From positions 6,944,001 through 7,008,000 of the forward strand of contig JAHREC010000013.1 in assembly GCA_020081605.1 (NCBI GenBank): DNA of 64,000 nt. Direction: 5' to 3'. Position numbers and translations under genes: made by a program. Shown here piece by piece: positions 23,791-36,393 of the stretch. The notes below the pieces were generated by a model. That model did no database searches, was not told where the DNA came from, and was given only the letters and a program-made list of their open reading frames with translations. The stretch is from Albifimbria verrucaria (lineage: Eukaryota > Ascomycota > Sordariomycetes > Hypocreales > Stachybotryaceae). Positions within the stretch are counted from its first letter, which is position 1. Each line of letters opens with the position of its first letter.

Positions 23791-25322
23791 ATGTTGTCCC
23801 CGGTCGAAGCCTCCCGGTCTCTGGCCTTTGGACTATTGTGTTTCCTGCCTTTGTCACTGTTGGATAGAGTGGCGTCTGCATCCATTCCATCTAGTAACGA
23901 TGCAGTCACTCTTAAGTCCGCCATTGCTCTCAAAATAAACACAGAAACCCTCCGTAGCTCTCTAACCGGAGCTGAGATTGTTGAAGGTCTCGTCAGCAAG
24001 GCTCAAGCGGGCAACAAACCCGCGAAGAGGGATGTCAACTTTAACGTTCTGCCACTCATCAATAGTCTCACCTCCGAGAGACTTGCTGAGATGGTTCAAC
24101 GGGCCACTGAGCTTGATCCTACTTACGAACCAACAGACTTTAGCGCTTGGTATCAGGTACAATTCGATTCTGAGGCAAACGAACGCGATCCAGAGATCAC
24201 TCAACTTCTTGTAAACCTCGCCGAGAACGACGAGGTTGTGAGCTGCCAGCGTCTTGCTGGAGCATCAGCTCCTAATGTTCAATACCAAGATGATCCACGG
24301 TTCCCTGAGCAGGGTTATTTGGGACCCTCTGATGCGGGAATCAACGCCCAATATGCTTGGGGATTCCCTGGTGGTGATGGTGCTGGAACAACCATTATTG
24401 ATATCGAGCGTGGATGGCAACTGGATCACGAAGACCTGGTATGCATCGCGGACGCGAGCATTGTGAATAAAAGCTAACATAGTCCACTCTAGGTTGGCGC
24501 AGGTATTACTTTATTAGCTGGAATGAACGTCAAGGATAGATATGGCGGTAATTATCCTCATGGCACTTCTGTCCTTGGTGAGATGCTTATGGTCGACAAC
24601 GCAATCGGAGGTGTTGGAATTATCCCTCGGCCCAAGGACATGTTGTAGGTATTCAGCGGACAGTTGGCGGAGGCCCCGTTGAAAACCAACCCGAAGCCAT
24701 TCTTGATGCAGCCTCCTTCCTAGACTTTGGCGATGCCATGCTTTTGGAAATGCAAGTGGGCGACGCCAACTTTGACCTGTGGCCGGTTGAGATTCTCGAT
24801 GCCGAGTATGACGCGATCAGACTTGCTACAGCTTTGGGAATCACTGTTATTGAGCCTGCCGCCAATGGTGGAATGAACTTGGATGAGCCAGTTATTCGTC
24901 AAGGCGAGACAACTCCCCATTCGTTCCTCAACAAAGACAGTCCGGATTTCCGCGACTCAGGCGCAATCATGGTTGGAGCAGGTTCCTCAACAGTTCCTCG
25001 TACACGGTTATCTTTCTCGAACTACGGTAGCCGAGTGAACGTCCATTCTTGGGGCGAGAATATTCTCACATCCAGTGTTGATGGCGCTTACGATGACATC
25101 TACGACAACTTCAGTGGCACTTCTGGAGCTGCACCTATCATTGCAGGAGCTGCACTCAGTATACAAGGCATGGTGGCCGTCAACAGAGGTTCTAAGCTGT
25201 CACCAGTCGCGCTGCGAAATTTGATAACTGTGGGAGGCACACCAACTTCAAATCCCTCCAATGATAAGATTGGTGTTCAGCCTGATCTCAAAGCTCTTAT
25301 TGATGGAGGTCACCTGCAGTAA
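23791..25322 (+). CDS. Secreted S8-family serine protease (subtilisin-like)
   Basis: Peptidase of the S8 subtilase fold. The chosen start, ATG 23791, gives a signal peptide (LAFGLLCFLPLSLLDRVASA); an ATG 69 nt upstream is in frame but would bury it. There are two exons with the intron at 24439-24492. The catalytic Asp is in TTIIDIERGW, His in NYPHGTSVLGEM, and Ser in NFSGTSGAAPIIAGAA. The variant GTSGAAP Ser motif marks a small fungal/bacterial S8 branch distinct from proteinase-K-like enzymes. A propeptide-like region of about 150 residues precedes the domain. One base is missing in C3 24624-24626, between His and Ser; the frame then continues as GHVVGIQRTVGGGP. It likely acts extracellularly in protein degradation. 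Confidence 0.85.
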
Positions 25323-26303
25323 TTCTAGATGGGACTTCTACCGTTGGGCTGTATCATGAGTCGAAGTATATGTAATGGTATGGTAGAGGAATGAAACCCC
25401 ATGCATCAACAAACATGTAGAACAGGGTTGCAATCACCTTTAAAGTACTTTCCCAGATGAATAGGCCGATGTATGTGAAGCTTGATTGTCCAAAAGATTC
25501 CTGATAGATGACACACGCAAATTGCACACAGTAAAGGGGACAGACCATGACGAGTCAATGGCTCTGCAAACCTACTTTATGAAAACATAAAATTAACCAG
25601 AAAATGAGTTAGCATAGTGATGAAGATTAAATGCTCATCACAAATAACGACTTATTCTAAAAAGTAAGATAATAGAACCCAGTGATATTGTATTAAGTGG
25701 TATTGACCATTGAGAAATCTTGATATCTTAATTTAATGAATTTTGGCCTACTACGTATTCACCTAATGCCCTTTCCATATGTTACAATTAAGAGACAGCA
25801 ATGCTAAGTCTGGTACTGGGTTACCATTTCCGAAAACAAGGTTCTACCCAAGCCAGGAGCTCCCATAATCTTGTGCTTTTGGAGTGTCTCACAGATGCCA
25901 GGCCAAACTTGAGGCCATCCGTTACTATGTTTCACACGTAGTCCTTGATAAATCAGGATTAGAGCTTGCAGTGTACGCCATCTTGATGCACGATGTCACA
26001 GAGCGAATCACACAGGACTTAGTCATGATGATCGACAGGTTGCAGTCCAATCGCGGGGCTCTGGACTCTTCCGGACCATTTCAGCCGAGTTGACCACCAA
26101 TTAAGAGCCTATCACAGCGCACGTTGGATGCAATTGCAGGGTCTCATTCCCTGTATTCCAACCGATCATCTCCTGTTGCTCAATCTCATTCTGCCTTACC
26201 AAAACGTGGTGGTACCCTGCACGTTACACTCCGCGCTAGGTGACGAGGACGAAATGTTGAGCGACTTTGCAACCGATAGGAGGGGCACGCGGTTGCGACT
26301 TAG
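25323..26303. other. Intergenic, promoter of the PhoD gene
   Basis: AT-rich 3' flank of the subtilase, then the upstream region of PhoD. No gene supported; frames at 25884-26093 and 26128-26310 have no features. Confidence 0.4.
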
Positions 26304-26310
26304 TATATAA
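26304..26310 (+). promoter_or_regulatory. Probable TATA box of the PhoD gene
   Basis: TATATAA lies 78 nt upstream of the start codon at 26388, a usual distance for a fungal gene with a short leader. Confidence 0.45.
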
Positions 26311-26387
26311 GGAAATCAGAAACTCCTCTGTGTTAAGGAGCAACTGCTCTTCCACCTACCATCCCATCGATATTTCTCACAATCAGG

Positions 26388-28755
26388 ATGCTGTCTTCAT
26401 ATTGCTTTACTGCAGCATCGTTGTTTGCATTGGTAGCTCAAGCGTCGCTTGACGGGAATTTAAACTATGCCAGTCCTTCTTGGCGTCATTCCAGCCTAGG
26501 AATTGATGTGTCCAAGGTCGAGCGTCGTTCATGGAAACGTGGAAACGTGGCCTACTTACCATCAGAGCTGAGCTTTACGCATGGAATTGCATCAGGTGAT
26601 CCGTGGCCAAACAGTGTCATCATTTGGACTCGAATTGCACCTTCAAACGAATCTGATGCAAGTGAGGTAACGGTAAAAGGCAACTCGCCGTTATATAACC
26701 ATGAAACTGAGCCATATATTGCTGCGGACCCTCATCCGATCTGTGTTGAATGGAAAATTTTGCGAAGCAAGTGTTCGAATAGCACGGAGAACATTGTTAC
26801 AAGTGGCAAAACATACACAACATCGGATATTGACTATACTGTCAAGGTATGTAAATCTTTGTTGAGAAAAACGTTACCTGATACCAGTATTATTATAGGT
26901 TGAAGCGGAAGGTCTCCAGCCTTTTACAAATTATTTTTACCAGTTTACTGTGTGTGACTCGAACAATAGCAGCCCCATTGGAAAAACAAAGACGGCGCCA
27001 TTGCCCGATGACGATGTCTCCAAGATTGATTTGGCAGTGTTCTCGTGCAGCAATTTCCGTAAGTTGGATTTGGGAAAACGAGCAATTGAGAAATCATCGA
27101 CTAAGCGGCACCTCTAGCTAATGGGTATTTTAATGCTTATGGCAATGCTGCCCGTAAAGACCAACACGACTACGTGATACACCTTGGCGACTATATCTAT
27201 GAATACGCTGCCAACCGAGAGGGAGAACGTTCGAGTCTTCCGCGCAACGAGATTTTCACCTTGCATGATTATCGAACACGCCATGGACAGGTATGCTTAA
27301 ACTTCATTTCACCGTAGGGATGTCAGATTGACGAAATGATAGTATCGTACTGATCCGGATCTACAACTTCTTGCCAAGAATTATCCTTGGATTACTACAT
27401 GGGATGACCATGGTAGGTTGAACCAACCAATGATTTGAGCACTCAATTCACCACCATAAATTTTTACCGAAAAATAAAGATTCTAACATGGATTTAGAGT
27501 TTGCCAACAATGGATATAGAGACGGGTTCAGCGGTCTTAATAATACGGAAGAATCTTTCCTTAATGATGGGCCGAAGATATCTGTAGACACTCGCAAGGT
27601 CAATGCTGTGAGAGCTTATTTCGAGTGGATGCCCATACGGTGTGTAACAAAATTTCTCATCGACGGCTTCTTAGGGCTCTGCTAACCCTGAGTAAAGACA
27701 AACTGACCTCGACGATGGGCTGCGCGTATGGCGTTCCTTCCAGCTTGGCAAGCTATTGGACCTCGTCATCTTGGATACTCGTAATTATGATCGCAGTATT
27801 ACTGGCTTAGGTATGTGAAGCGTGCCAATAATACTTGTTGAAGTCTAACAACGGCCAGGTTGGAATGACAAATACATCGACCGTATTCGAGATGATCCTT
27901 CTCGTACACTCATGGGATCTCGACAGGAGAACTGGTTTTACCGAACTTTGAGCGAATCCAAAACCCGTGGTGCCACTTGGCGGGTTGTTGGTAGCCAAAT
28001 CATCATTTCTCGGATTTTCGAGAATGATGCTGGCCAGCTGAGCCCTGATAACTGGAATGTAAGTGTATAGGTTTATCTCATACGCATCGCTAATGCAAGC
28101 AGGGATATATCGCCAACCGTAACAGAACTCTTAAACACATTTACGATAATGGAGTAGACAACAATATTTTCCTTGCTGGTGACAGCCACCAAAACTGGGT
28201 AAGGACCTTGCTCATACTCTGAATCCCTTATCTCTTACTCGTCTTGCAGGTATCCGATCTAGCCTGGCTTGGAACTAAAGAATACGACAATGTGTCAGGA
28301 AATGGAGCTGTTGGCGTTGAATTTGCTGGTACTGCAGTCAGCTCCACTGGACAACGGGGACCAATTGAGCCCAATGCCGGGAATTATGCTCGGAATATGC
28401 TTAGGCGTAACGAAGAAATGATGTGGCAGGAGGGATACTATAGGGGATACTTTATCCTTGGTCTCACTCCTGAGAGGGTGACTGCCCAGTTCTTCGGTAA
28501 GAACGCGTGAAACCTTCTTCCATGCTACTGCTAATTATGATAAGGTTCCCCATCAGTCGCTACCCGCAACGCTTGGGATCTACCTCTAGCTAATTTCACA
28601 GTCTTGGCGGGTGCCAATCATCTTCAAAGGCCCATCGGTGGGGAACTGCTGAGTCGGGTGCCTTGAGAGGTGGGGAGATCAAGCATTCAAATCTCACTTA
28701 TAACACCGAGACAAAGAAGTGGGAAGTCATTGGATTTGACCGCATGTTCATCTAG
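26388..28755 (+). CDS. PhoD-like alkaline phosphatase / phosphodiesterase, secreted
   Basis: Metallophosphatase of the PhoD family, likely extracellular and used to release phosphate from organic esters. A signal peptide (SLFALVAQAS) is followed by the N-terminal PhoD domain HGIASGDPWPNSVIIWTRI. Metal-site motifs in order are VFSCSNF, IHLGDYIYEY, TTWDDH, the LDTRNYDRS block and LAGDSHQNW. About ten exons are needed, with short introns such as 26847-26898 and 27059-27117 all keeping frame. One base is missing in G4 28640-28643, close to the 3' end; beyond it the frame reads TAESGALRGGEIKHSN to the TAG at 28753. The high exon number and motif order are normal for fungal PhoD genes. It may respond to phosphate, but I do not see a clear regulator site. 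Confidence 0.9.
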
Positions 28756-29750
28756 TGAATAAGGCCACTCAATTTACCACTGTGGACTTCTGGCTACAAC
28801 AGGTAGTATACGCTATTTTGGTTTCTATTAACACGTGCCGTTACCGCAGAGATATTCTCAATGCCTTTTCTACGAGGCCGAGGTGCAGGCTCTTTGGATC
28901 GGGTTCTCACTTTCCTAGACTTCGCCCCATCCGACCCAACGAGCATGGAACAAGGATCTCTACCTAGCACTGAAAATAATTAGTACAAGTAAAGCAATTA
29001 ATGGGAAATAGCGCTTCAAGAAGGATATTATATCCACTTGACACGCTTGATCCAGATTAACTAGTCCCGCTCGGATGTTGGCCACGTTGCCCCGCCTGTG
29101 CTTGGACTGCTGCCGTGTTGACCTACGATTCGATATTCAGCATGCACCCAACAGCTTACGGGAGCTGACTGGGCTATGCCCGGTTTTGCTGTTGCGCTCG
29201 CTTATAACGGCAGGCAAAAATGATTCGTTATCAATCTGTTTTGGGTTCCGATGTTATTGTTATGACAGTACCTAACTGGCTCAAAATATCATCCGCGCCC
29301 AACCTGACCAGGGTACTGAACCATGGTGACAACGGAGGCAGGGTTGGGCCTGTTTGATTGGGCTGCTAGTGACGTCTAGGGCTTGTTTTCCAACGCCCAG
29401 TCAGCCATACATGAAGGTACCAAGCACACCAGCAACAGTAATGAACACGAAAAGCAAGCAAAATATTCATCAAACAGAGCTCGAATCACCTTTTTGAACT
29501 CTTGATAATTTTCTTTGAAAGAGACCGAACAATATGCAAATCCATAGCTTCTACTCTTCTGTACAAATTTTTCTTGCAAGTTTCCAACGACCACCACGCA
29601 AATCGTTACGAAAAGGATCTTGTGTTTCTTGATGTTCCTCTCTTTCAACACCTGAACAGATAAATCTCCGAAACAAGAAATAGAATCCACACGTTTATAC
29701 TATACTTTGAGGCCTCAATATCATCAGTCTGGTGTATTCCGTGAGACATC
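28756..29750. other. Intergenic, no gene seen
   Basis: Contains only short frames (28755-28967, 29075-29275, and 29376-29690 on the minus strand) without family features. The last part is the leader of the coiled-coil gene. Confidence 0.4.
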
Positions 29751-32099
29751 ATGTCCCTCAACATCCGGACCTCTGCCCCTGTGGCAAGTCAACCTCGCAA
29801 CCTCTCGACCGAAAGACGCAACCCACCCACAACGACAACAACGACTATTCATTCAACAACTAAAAGAAGCTCTTCCGAATATGTACGACCTGGACTCAAA
29901 GTCTGTAGCGAGAATCGAGACCCAAGTCTTCCGCGTACAGAAACTTCTATTTTCTCTTCCGAGCAGGAGCAAGGAGGGGCCCCAGAGCCGCCAGTCAAGC
30001 TTCTTCGGTTCGATCTTCCCACTCCTCAGTTAAGGATTCGTCAAGAAAAACAACCAGCAAGGAGGAAATCCCCGAAAAGTCTACGTCACGCGGTCCTTAT
30101 GCATCTGAATCCGATAACGAGTCTTTGTGGAACTCTTCGGATACCTCCACTAGTACACAGGCTACCAGTGTGGTTTCCAACGATGACTCTACCGAAGAGC
30201 CACTTGCCAGTAACAATGTTCACCCACACTCAATTTCCCAACGACGAAACAGCAATGCCGGACCTTCTCGACGTCAAACAGAGTATAGTGATGATTGCCT
30301 CCGAGATCAAGGACGAGTAGTACATGTTCACATTAGATCGAAGCAGCAACAGCAACAGCCCATCTCATCTGTCAGCTCTAAAGCAGCGATTACTACTCGT
30401 CAGCCACCCATGATCACGCAGGCACCTGCATCTACCCAGGGCTCTGATTTCGCTACCAACAACCGAGACCTTACTCCATACAACCGTGAACCATCCACGC
30501 ACGATTCCAACATTTCAATTATGCTAGCAGAGCTTCAAAGCATGAGGAGTGAAGTCACACTGCTGCGTGACAAGGAATCAAAAGCTACTCGCGAGCTCAA
30601 CGATGTACAGCAAAGGCTCGAAAAACTTCAGAAAGAGAAAGACGATCTGAAGTTGGAAGAGACTATGTTACAACAAGAGAAGGACAAGCTCGAAGTTGGT
30701 CATGACAAGAAAGCAAGGCAACTAGATAAGACAAAGGATAAAGTTGACTTGCTGGCAAAGGCGATGGAGAAGATGGAGAAGGAGTGGAATACGAAGCTGG
30801 AGAGGGCAAAAAAGAACGTGCCTTGGCTATCCAGAAGATCCATAAAGACCGCGATCAGACGCAAGAAAGACTCGAAAGAGAACATGGAGAAGCTATGCAG
30901 AAGCTTAGCAACGAGCGCCAGAAGCTTTCAGAAGAGAACTCGAGCCTAGAGAAGAAACTGAAAGAAACAGAAAGCCATTTGAGTCGACACAAGGAGCTTA
31001 GCGACAAGTTGGAGATGAGGTGTAGAAGTTTGGAAAAGGAAACCCAGCAGCACACAGACTATAAGGGCCAGTACGAAGCAAAATCTATCAATCTGGAGCG
31101 TGAACTCAACGACAATGCTGCAATACAGAAAGCTCAAGACGCATCCTATGTGGCGCGCATTGCAACACTTGAGATTTCATTAGAAGCCCGAGAACTCAGG
31201 GTGAAGAATTTAGAAGACGACCTTGTGAAGAGTACAGCTGAGTCCGCCGGGCTCGCTTCCGAGAGAGATAAACTTAAGATCAACTTGCAAGAGCAGGTGG
31301 ACAAAGTTGAAACATTGCAAGGCACCATTTCCAATCTTGAGAAGGCCAAGGCTGAAATTCTAGTTCAAATGGAAACTATGGAAGAGAGCAGAAAGATAGA
31401 GCTGAGTAGCAAAGAGGCCTGTATCTCTACTCTCGAGTTGGAGAATAGTAGCTTAAAAGTCAACTCGAAGCCGCCAAGCAAGAGCAGGAATCGACTGTGA
31501 AGAAAATAGAAGAGCTGGATGAGAAGAATGAGGCAACTCAAAAACAAGCTGATTCATTAAATGAACAACTTGAGCAGCTGCGCGCAGAACAGGGTGGTCA
31601 CTCGTCCAAACTTCAACAGGTGGAAGAGGAGCGAGACAGCTTAAGGAACGAGAATGAATCTCTTCGTGAATCATCCGACCTCAGCAATCAAGAAGCCTCG
31701 AAGAATGCCTCCTTGGCTCAGGAGCTAGAGGAACAGAAGACAAAACTCGAAACACGCAACACTGAACTTCAAGACAAAGCCACGGAACTTGAGACACAAC
31801 TCCAGTCGCTCAGAAAGACCTTTGCTGCCGCAGAAAATGAAGTCCGCATACTCACTCAACGACTCATTGACTTTAATCGAAGAGGACGACCCAAGCCTAA
31901 ACGTGATCCGAAGAAAGCAGAGAAAATCCTTGCTGTGCGCTGCCCGCGAGATGCCACTGCAGATATGTAAGTATCCCGTTGTACTTTACCCGCACACTAC
32001 GTATATACTGACTAATATTTGCAAAGCTCAATTGTACGACGCAAGAATATTCACCAGGTACAATCATCGTCGGGGTCGGACACACCTAGCGGAGAATGA
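29751..32099 (+). CDS. Long coiled-coil protein of unknown function
   Basis: I do not recognise a family. The N-terminal third (to about residue 240) is low-complexity, rich in Ser, Thr, Pro and Gln (a Thr run TTTTTT, a Gln run KQQQQQ). The middle is a continuous heptad-rich coiled coil of about 450 residues (QQRLEKLQKEKDDLKLEETM, EENSSLEKKLKETESHL, NEQLEQLRAEQGGHSSKLQQ). A basic tail, RRGRPKPKRDPKKAEK, could be a nuclear-localisation signal. Missing single bases near 30020, in A6 about 30809-30814 and in A4 about 31456-31459 break one long frame into overlapping frames. A final intron from about 31968 to 32024 joins a short last exon ending at 32099. Similarity to SMC, myosin or kinesin proteins would be expected from any coiled coil and is not evidence of function. 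Confidence 0.6.
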
Positions 32100-32493
32100 A
32101 GGGGACTTGATAGAATTTTGTCTGGATTAGATGTGAAACTATATGTAGACTCACTGTAGATTTTCTTTGTCTCCAACTTTTTACAGTAGAAATAGCCATA
32201 CACTTTCTTTTGTAATGGAATTATCTTAGCACAACGCTATGAAAGGTCATATTTGTCTGGGAAGAACATTTCGGGGACGTATCAAGTCTCATCACATTTC
32301 AGAACCACAAATTAAAGATTATATCAACATATCAATGAAGGTGACACAAAGCGAATGACAATGCTGTAGGAAGGAGAAGTCACTTAAATAAATTGCCACA
32401 TCAATTCCGTGAAATCGTGCACGATGACTATTCTGACCAGACGGCAATACCAACCGGTGATCCATGAGAATTTTGACACTACCCTGGGAGTAC
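32100..32493. other. Short convergent intergenic region
   Basis: Between the 3' ends of the coiled-coil gene and the secreted NTF2-like gene. Nothing else seen. Confidence 0.4.
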
Positions 32494-33070
32494 TTAAAAT
32501 GAGAATTTACCAAGGTTTGAGATTTCCCTCATCTCTATAACCTTGCGCGAGCAGTCTTCCTCCTCCCTAATGACCATGAAGGCTGCATCGGTAGTGTTCA
32601 GTGGCCTATTCTTGTCTCCACCCATGAAACCTCCCTCCCAGCCAGTCATGGTTACAAAGCCACCTCGATCGCCAGCATTTGGCACAGCGACAACGCTCAA
32701 GAATCCATGCTTAAAGGTACCAGCAAACCCATCACTTAATAGAGGATAAACTCTTTTGTAGATCCCTTTGAAGGTTTCAAAGTTACAGACCGTGCCATTA
32801 AAGGTTGCGTACAGGTCCTTCGAGTAAGTGACATCATAGCCAGTCTCCCAGTTTGCCTGGTAAGGAAAGAACTCGTAGACTCGGTCCTTGGCCCATTGCG
32901 CCAACTCATCACCAGCGGCGATACCGTCAGGGTTACGAGGTGGGCAGGATGTGTTTGCAGGAAGAGCAGCGGCCAGGCCAGCAATGGCAAGGAAACCTTG
33001 ACGCTCTGTCAATTGCCATGTTGGTCTTCGTGAGATGCAAGGATTGCTTACCGAATGTAAAAAACTGCAT
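32494..33070 (-). CDS. Small secreted protein with NTF2/SnoaL-like fold
   Basis: Secreted protein of 176 residues with no frameshift. The first exon is only 19 nt (33070-33052), followed by an intron (33051-33006) and one long exon to the TAA at 32494. Using this exon gives a signal peptide (FLAIAGLAAALPANTS), whereas the longer unspliced frame starting at 33093 does not. The mature part has a helix (AQWAKDRVYEFFPY), then strands such as YDVTYSKDLYATFNG and DAAFMVIREEEDCSRKVIE. This arrangement and length resemble SnoaL/NTF2-like proteins, where a single domain forms a cone-shaped pocket. No catalytic residue can be assigned. It could equally be an uncharacterised effector-like protein. Confidence 0.7.
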
Positions 33071-34662
33071 CGTGATCTTTTATAAACTGTCAAGCAGATT
33101 TAGAAGGGTATGTATGAGAGGAGGGTAGATGCACACGAGGCAGTCAGATTCTCGAAGGGTTCTATATACTCCTGATATTTGACTCCGTTGGACGACTGTG
33201 GATACTCTGCCGTGAGATGCCACAGGGACTCAGATACCCAAGCAATCCTTCCCAGGGGTCTTCGTACCCTTTCCCATTTCAGGAATGGGCTACTTCCACT
33301 AACATCGACCATTCCACATATCTGTATGGTGCTACGGCAGTTTCTGCGTTTCACGGTGATAGGGGTTTAATTAGCTTTTGCATGCATACGAAAATAGCAT
33401 ATAGATGATAGCATAGGGCGTGAATGAAATAACGATGGCATTAAAGATATTATTCTTGGCAGCATGCGAATCAGTACAAACAAGGGAAGCACAATTGTAG
33501 GTCATTTCTCGAGAGTCGGCAGTGGCTTTTTTCATAGACAAAATGGCTATTTCAAAAGAATATGAACAACGGAGATACAAAAGAATCAAGATTTGTAGAT
33601 ATACGGCGCGAGGTGGTACCGTAGGATAATGAACTCTGGTCGGAATCGTTCCAGAAAGCATTAACAAGAATAGGTCAGGTACGAGACCAATGCAATAGCC
33701 ACTTCAGGATAAGCAGAATACCATCTGTTATCCCCTTTGACACGTAGGTATCTGTATCTCAATCAAATAGAACTTGAGCTTTTGCCTATCCTCCACATGG
33801 TGGACCAGTGCTGCAAGAATAGTCTACCTTGTAAATTAGCTCCTGGGGCACTGCAAGGGCAATGCAGGATTTAAAAAAGATTCGCGGCGGCTCCGTCTAG
33901 TTAAGACTGCCAAGCGCAATTTGTCGGTACCGCTTGAGGGCTGGGTCAGCAGGTTAGTGCTGATTGGGACAGGGAATTGGTTTACGGTGCACAATGGACA
34001 ATGCGTCAACGTATTCGGCATCATATCATATCTATGTAAGATATTGGAATCAAAATGAATGAACAACATAGAGTTAATAAAGGTCTGGAGGTCGCGCAGC
34101 GAAATTGCAAATAGATTGCGAACACTCATCCCACAGCAATGGACAGTTTAGTGTCTGCGGTAAGAAGCAACAAACAAGGGGAACAAACGTGGCACCGTTA
34201 ATTTATCGATAAGAGCTGGCCAACGAAGTGATTTGAAAGGTCTCAATGTAGAAAAATGCTGATTCTACGGATTGATATGTCGCAAATCACACAGGGACGT
34301 TCTACAGGCTTAGAGCCTGCCCATGATAGCCGTCGGCAAAAGAGCAAAGAATTTGGCGACTTTTAATTCGTGCGGTCATACCTCACCAGAGGCTACCTGT
34401 ACTTTGTGGGTTTGGTGCAAAAAGCCATCAACGACAATAGGTGCGCATAATCGGAGCACGACCACAGTCCCACCATAGGCCCAACTCGCGCCGAATTAAC
34501 GGTGCGGGGGCCACTTGGTTTGTCGGCTTCGTGTTATCTCACGAACTAGACGCCAATGGGGTTTGTTGGCTAAAAGGAAAGCTGTGCCATGAGTTGAATT
34601 GTGCTCTTCCACGGCGTGGTTCTCACAAGTAGATTCCAACTCCAGCTCACAAACACCGCACA
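33071..34662. other. Divergent intergenic region (1.6 kb)
   Basis: Should contain promoters for the secreted NTF2-like gene and the SDR. No gene supported; the frames at 33179-33408, 33371-33667 and 33836-34129 have no features. Confidence 0.4.
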
Positions 34663-35565
34663 ATGTCGCGCACACTGACAGGGAAGATTGCCATCGTGAC
34701 GGGCGCGTCAAGAGGTACAAAACTGCGATATTTCCATCTCGGTAGCGCCACGTATTGACATGTTCCAGGCATCGGTGCCGCTATCGCGGAGAACCTTGCA
34801 GCCAAGGGATGCAACCTCGTCCTGAATTACACATCCAACTCCTCTGCAGAGATTACCGCCTCATTAAAATCAAAGCTTGAATCCGAGTATGGAATCAAGG
34901 CTGTACCAGCCCAGGCCGAGATGGGCTCGAAATCCGGAGCCGTGGCATTAGTTGATGCTGCCAAGGATGCCTTCAGCTCTCCCTCCGGAAAGTTGCAGAT
35001 TGACATTATTGTCAACAACGCGGGAGTTGCCGCAAACGCCTACATTCCCGACGTCACCGAGGACAAGTTCAACGATACCTATCGTGTGAATGTATTGGGC
35101 CCGCTCCTCCTGCTCCAGGCTGCCCAGCCATTCCTGCCAAGCGACCGGACAGGACGAGTTATCAATGTTTCTTCCGTGTCCTCGTCCACCGGATTTGTCG
35201 GTCAATCCATCTATGGAGGAACCAAGGCTGCGCTAGAAGCCATGACTCGAACCTGGGCCAGAGAACTCGCGGAGAATGCTACGGTGAACGCCATCAACCC
35301 TGGTCCCGTCGAGGGCCCCATGTATGCTTCGAACTCGCCAGAAATTCTGGAGCAAATCGGCTCCTTCATCAAGCACACGCCGGGTATGACACCCAGACCT
35401 GGGGTCGACAGCCAAGAGGCTGTTGAAGATGCGAAGAAGTTTGGAGGGCGGTTGGCTCATACTTCTGAGATTGCCGGGATTGTGGGCATGCTTTGCACTC
35501 CTGATGCGCAATGGTGCACTGGGCAGGTTGTTTGTGCGAATGGCGGAATGTTGATGTTGCATTAG
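34663..35565 (+). CDS. Short-chain dehydrogenase/reductase (SDR)
   Basis: Classical NAD(P)H-dependent SDR of 282 residues, intact. Two exons (34663-34714, 34769-35565) meet inside the cofactor motif: TGASR from exon 1 and GIGAAIAENL from exon 2. IIVNNAGVAANAY is the NAG motif, followed by the catalytic Ser in NVSSVSSSTG and the YGGTK pair (Tyr and Lys) in SIYGGTKAALEAM. The INPGPVEGPM loop after the catalytic segment is as usual. It resembles 3-ketoacyl-reductase-like fungal SDRs. The substrate is not predictable. It lies 0.8 kb upstream of the ABC transporter, on the same strand. Confidence 0.9.
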
Positions 35566-36393
35566 ATTTAAATTGAGGTATCAACTTGCCTGCCGGTTCC
35601 TTTAAAATGCTGGGTGAATTATATTTTGTCAGTAACAACGCGGCCTTTTATGCCTTGCTCGGTTGTTTGGCGTAATCACGAAGGTTGTCGATGGTAGTTG
35701 CTGGGCTTTTTTGCTTTCGAATGCTTGAATACTTGTTGGTTTGGCTTTTTATGTCGACTCCTTCCGCGTGTCATGTCTGGCCGTTGAATCCATCCATCTC
35801 CTACGGAGCAACCCAGGAGCTTTAGACCATGCAGTTCACTAAAGGTTTTTCCATGAAGAGAGCATATCGCAGGTCTTGGGGTTCCTGTTTCCAGTTGACC
35901 CCGTCCTTTAGCGTGTTCAGCGCTTCCATGTTTTCAAAAAGCCATGCCTGGTAAGGGAAAATGCCCCACTGGGTCCCCAGCCATATTGCTACAGTGGCTC
36001 TAGCCGCTATAACAGCGGCTGCAGCAGTCTTAGCAACCTCCACCCTACTGCAGTAGCCATGGATGCTGCAACACCTACAATAGTCACGGCAGGCACGGTA
36101 GCTTCATGAGGTAGATGGTTAATCTATACATGACATCCTAGAACAAGTAACTGCAATTATTTTAACTACCATTAATTACCATAGCCAAGGCACTCCAGTT
36201 TCCTGTACCACCTACTGGCGCTTACATAAGGAATCTCGCATTCTATGGATTTCCGCACAATCCACAATCTTATTACATAACATACGGTTATTCGGAAAAT
36301 CTCAATGCCGACCCAAAGGTTCCGAAGTATCCTGTTTACCATCATCAGTTCTTATCTGCAACCTCGTCTCCTATAGAGCATTCGTCCGCAACC
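35566..36393. other. Intergenic, promoter of the ABC transporter
   Basis: A minus-strand frame at 35822-36043 (73 codons, Ala-rich start) has no support. Otherwise upstream sequence of the transporter gene. Confidence 0.4.

Noticed and set aside
35822..36043. 73-codon minus-strand frame
   Set aside because: Alanine-rich start, no family signal, lies in the presumed promoter of the ABC transporter.
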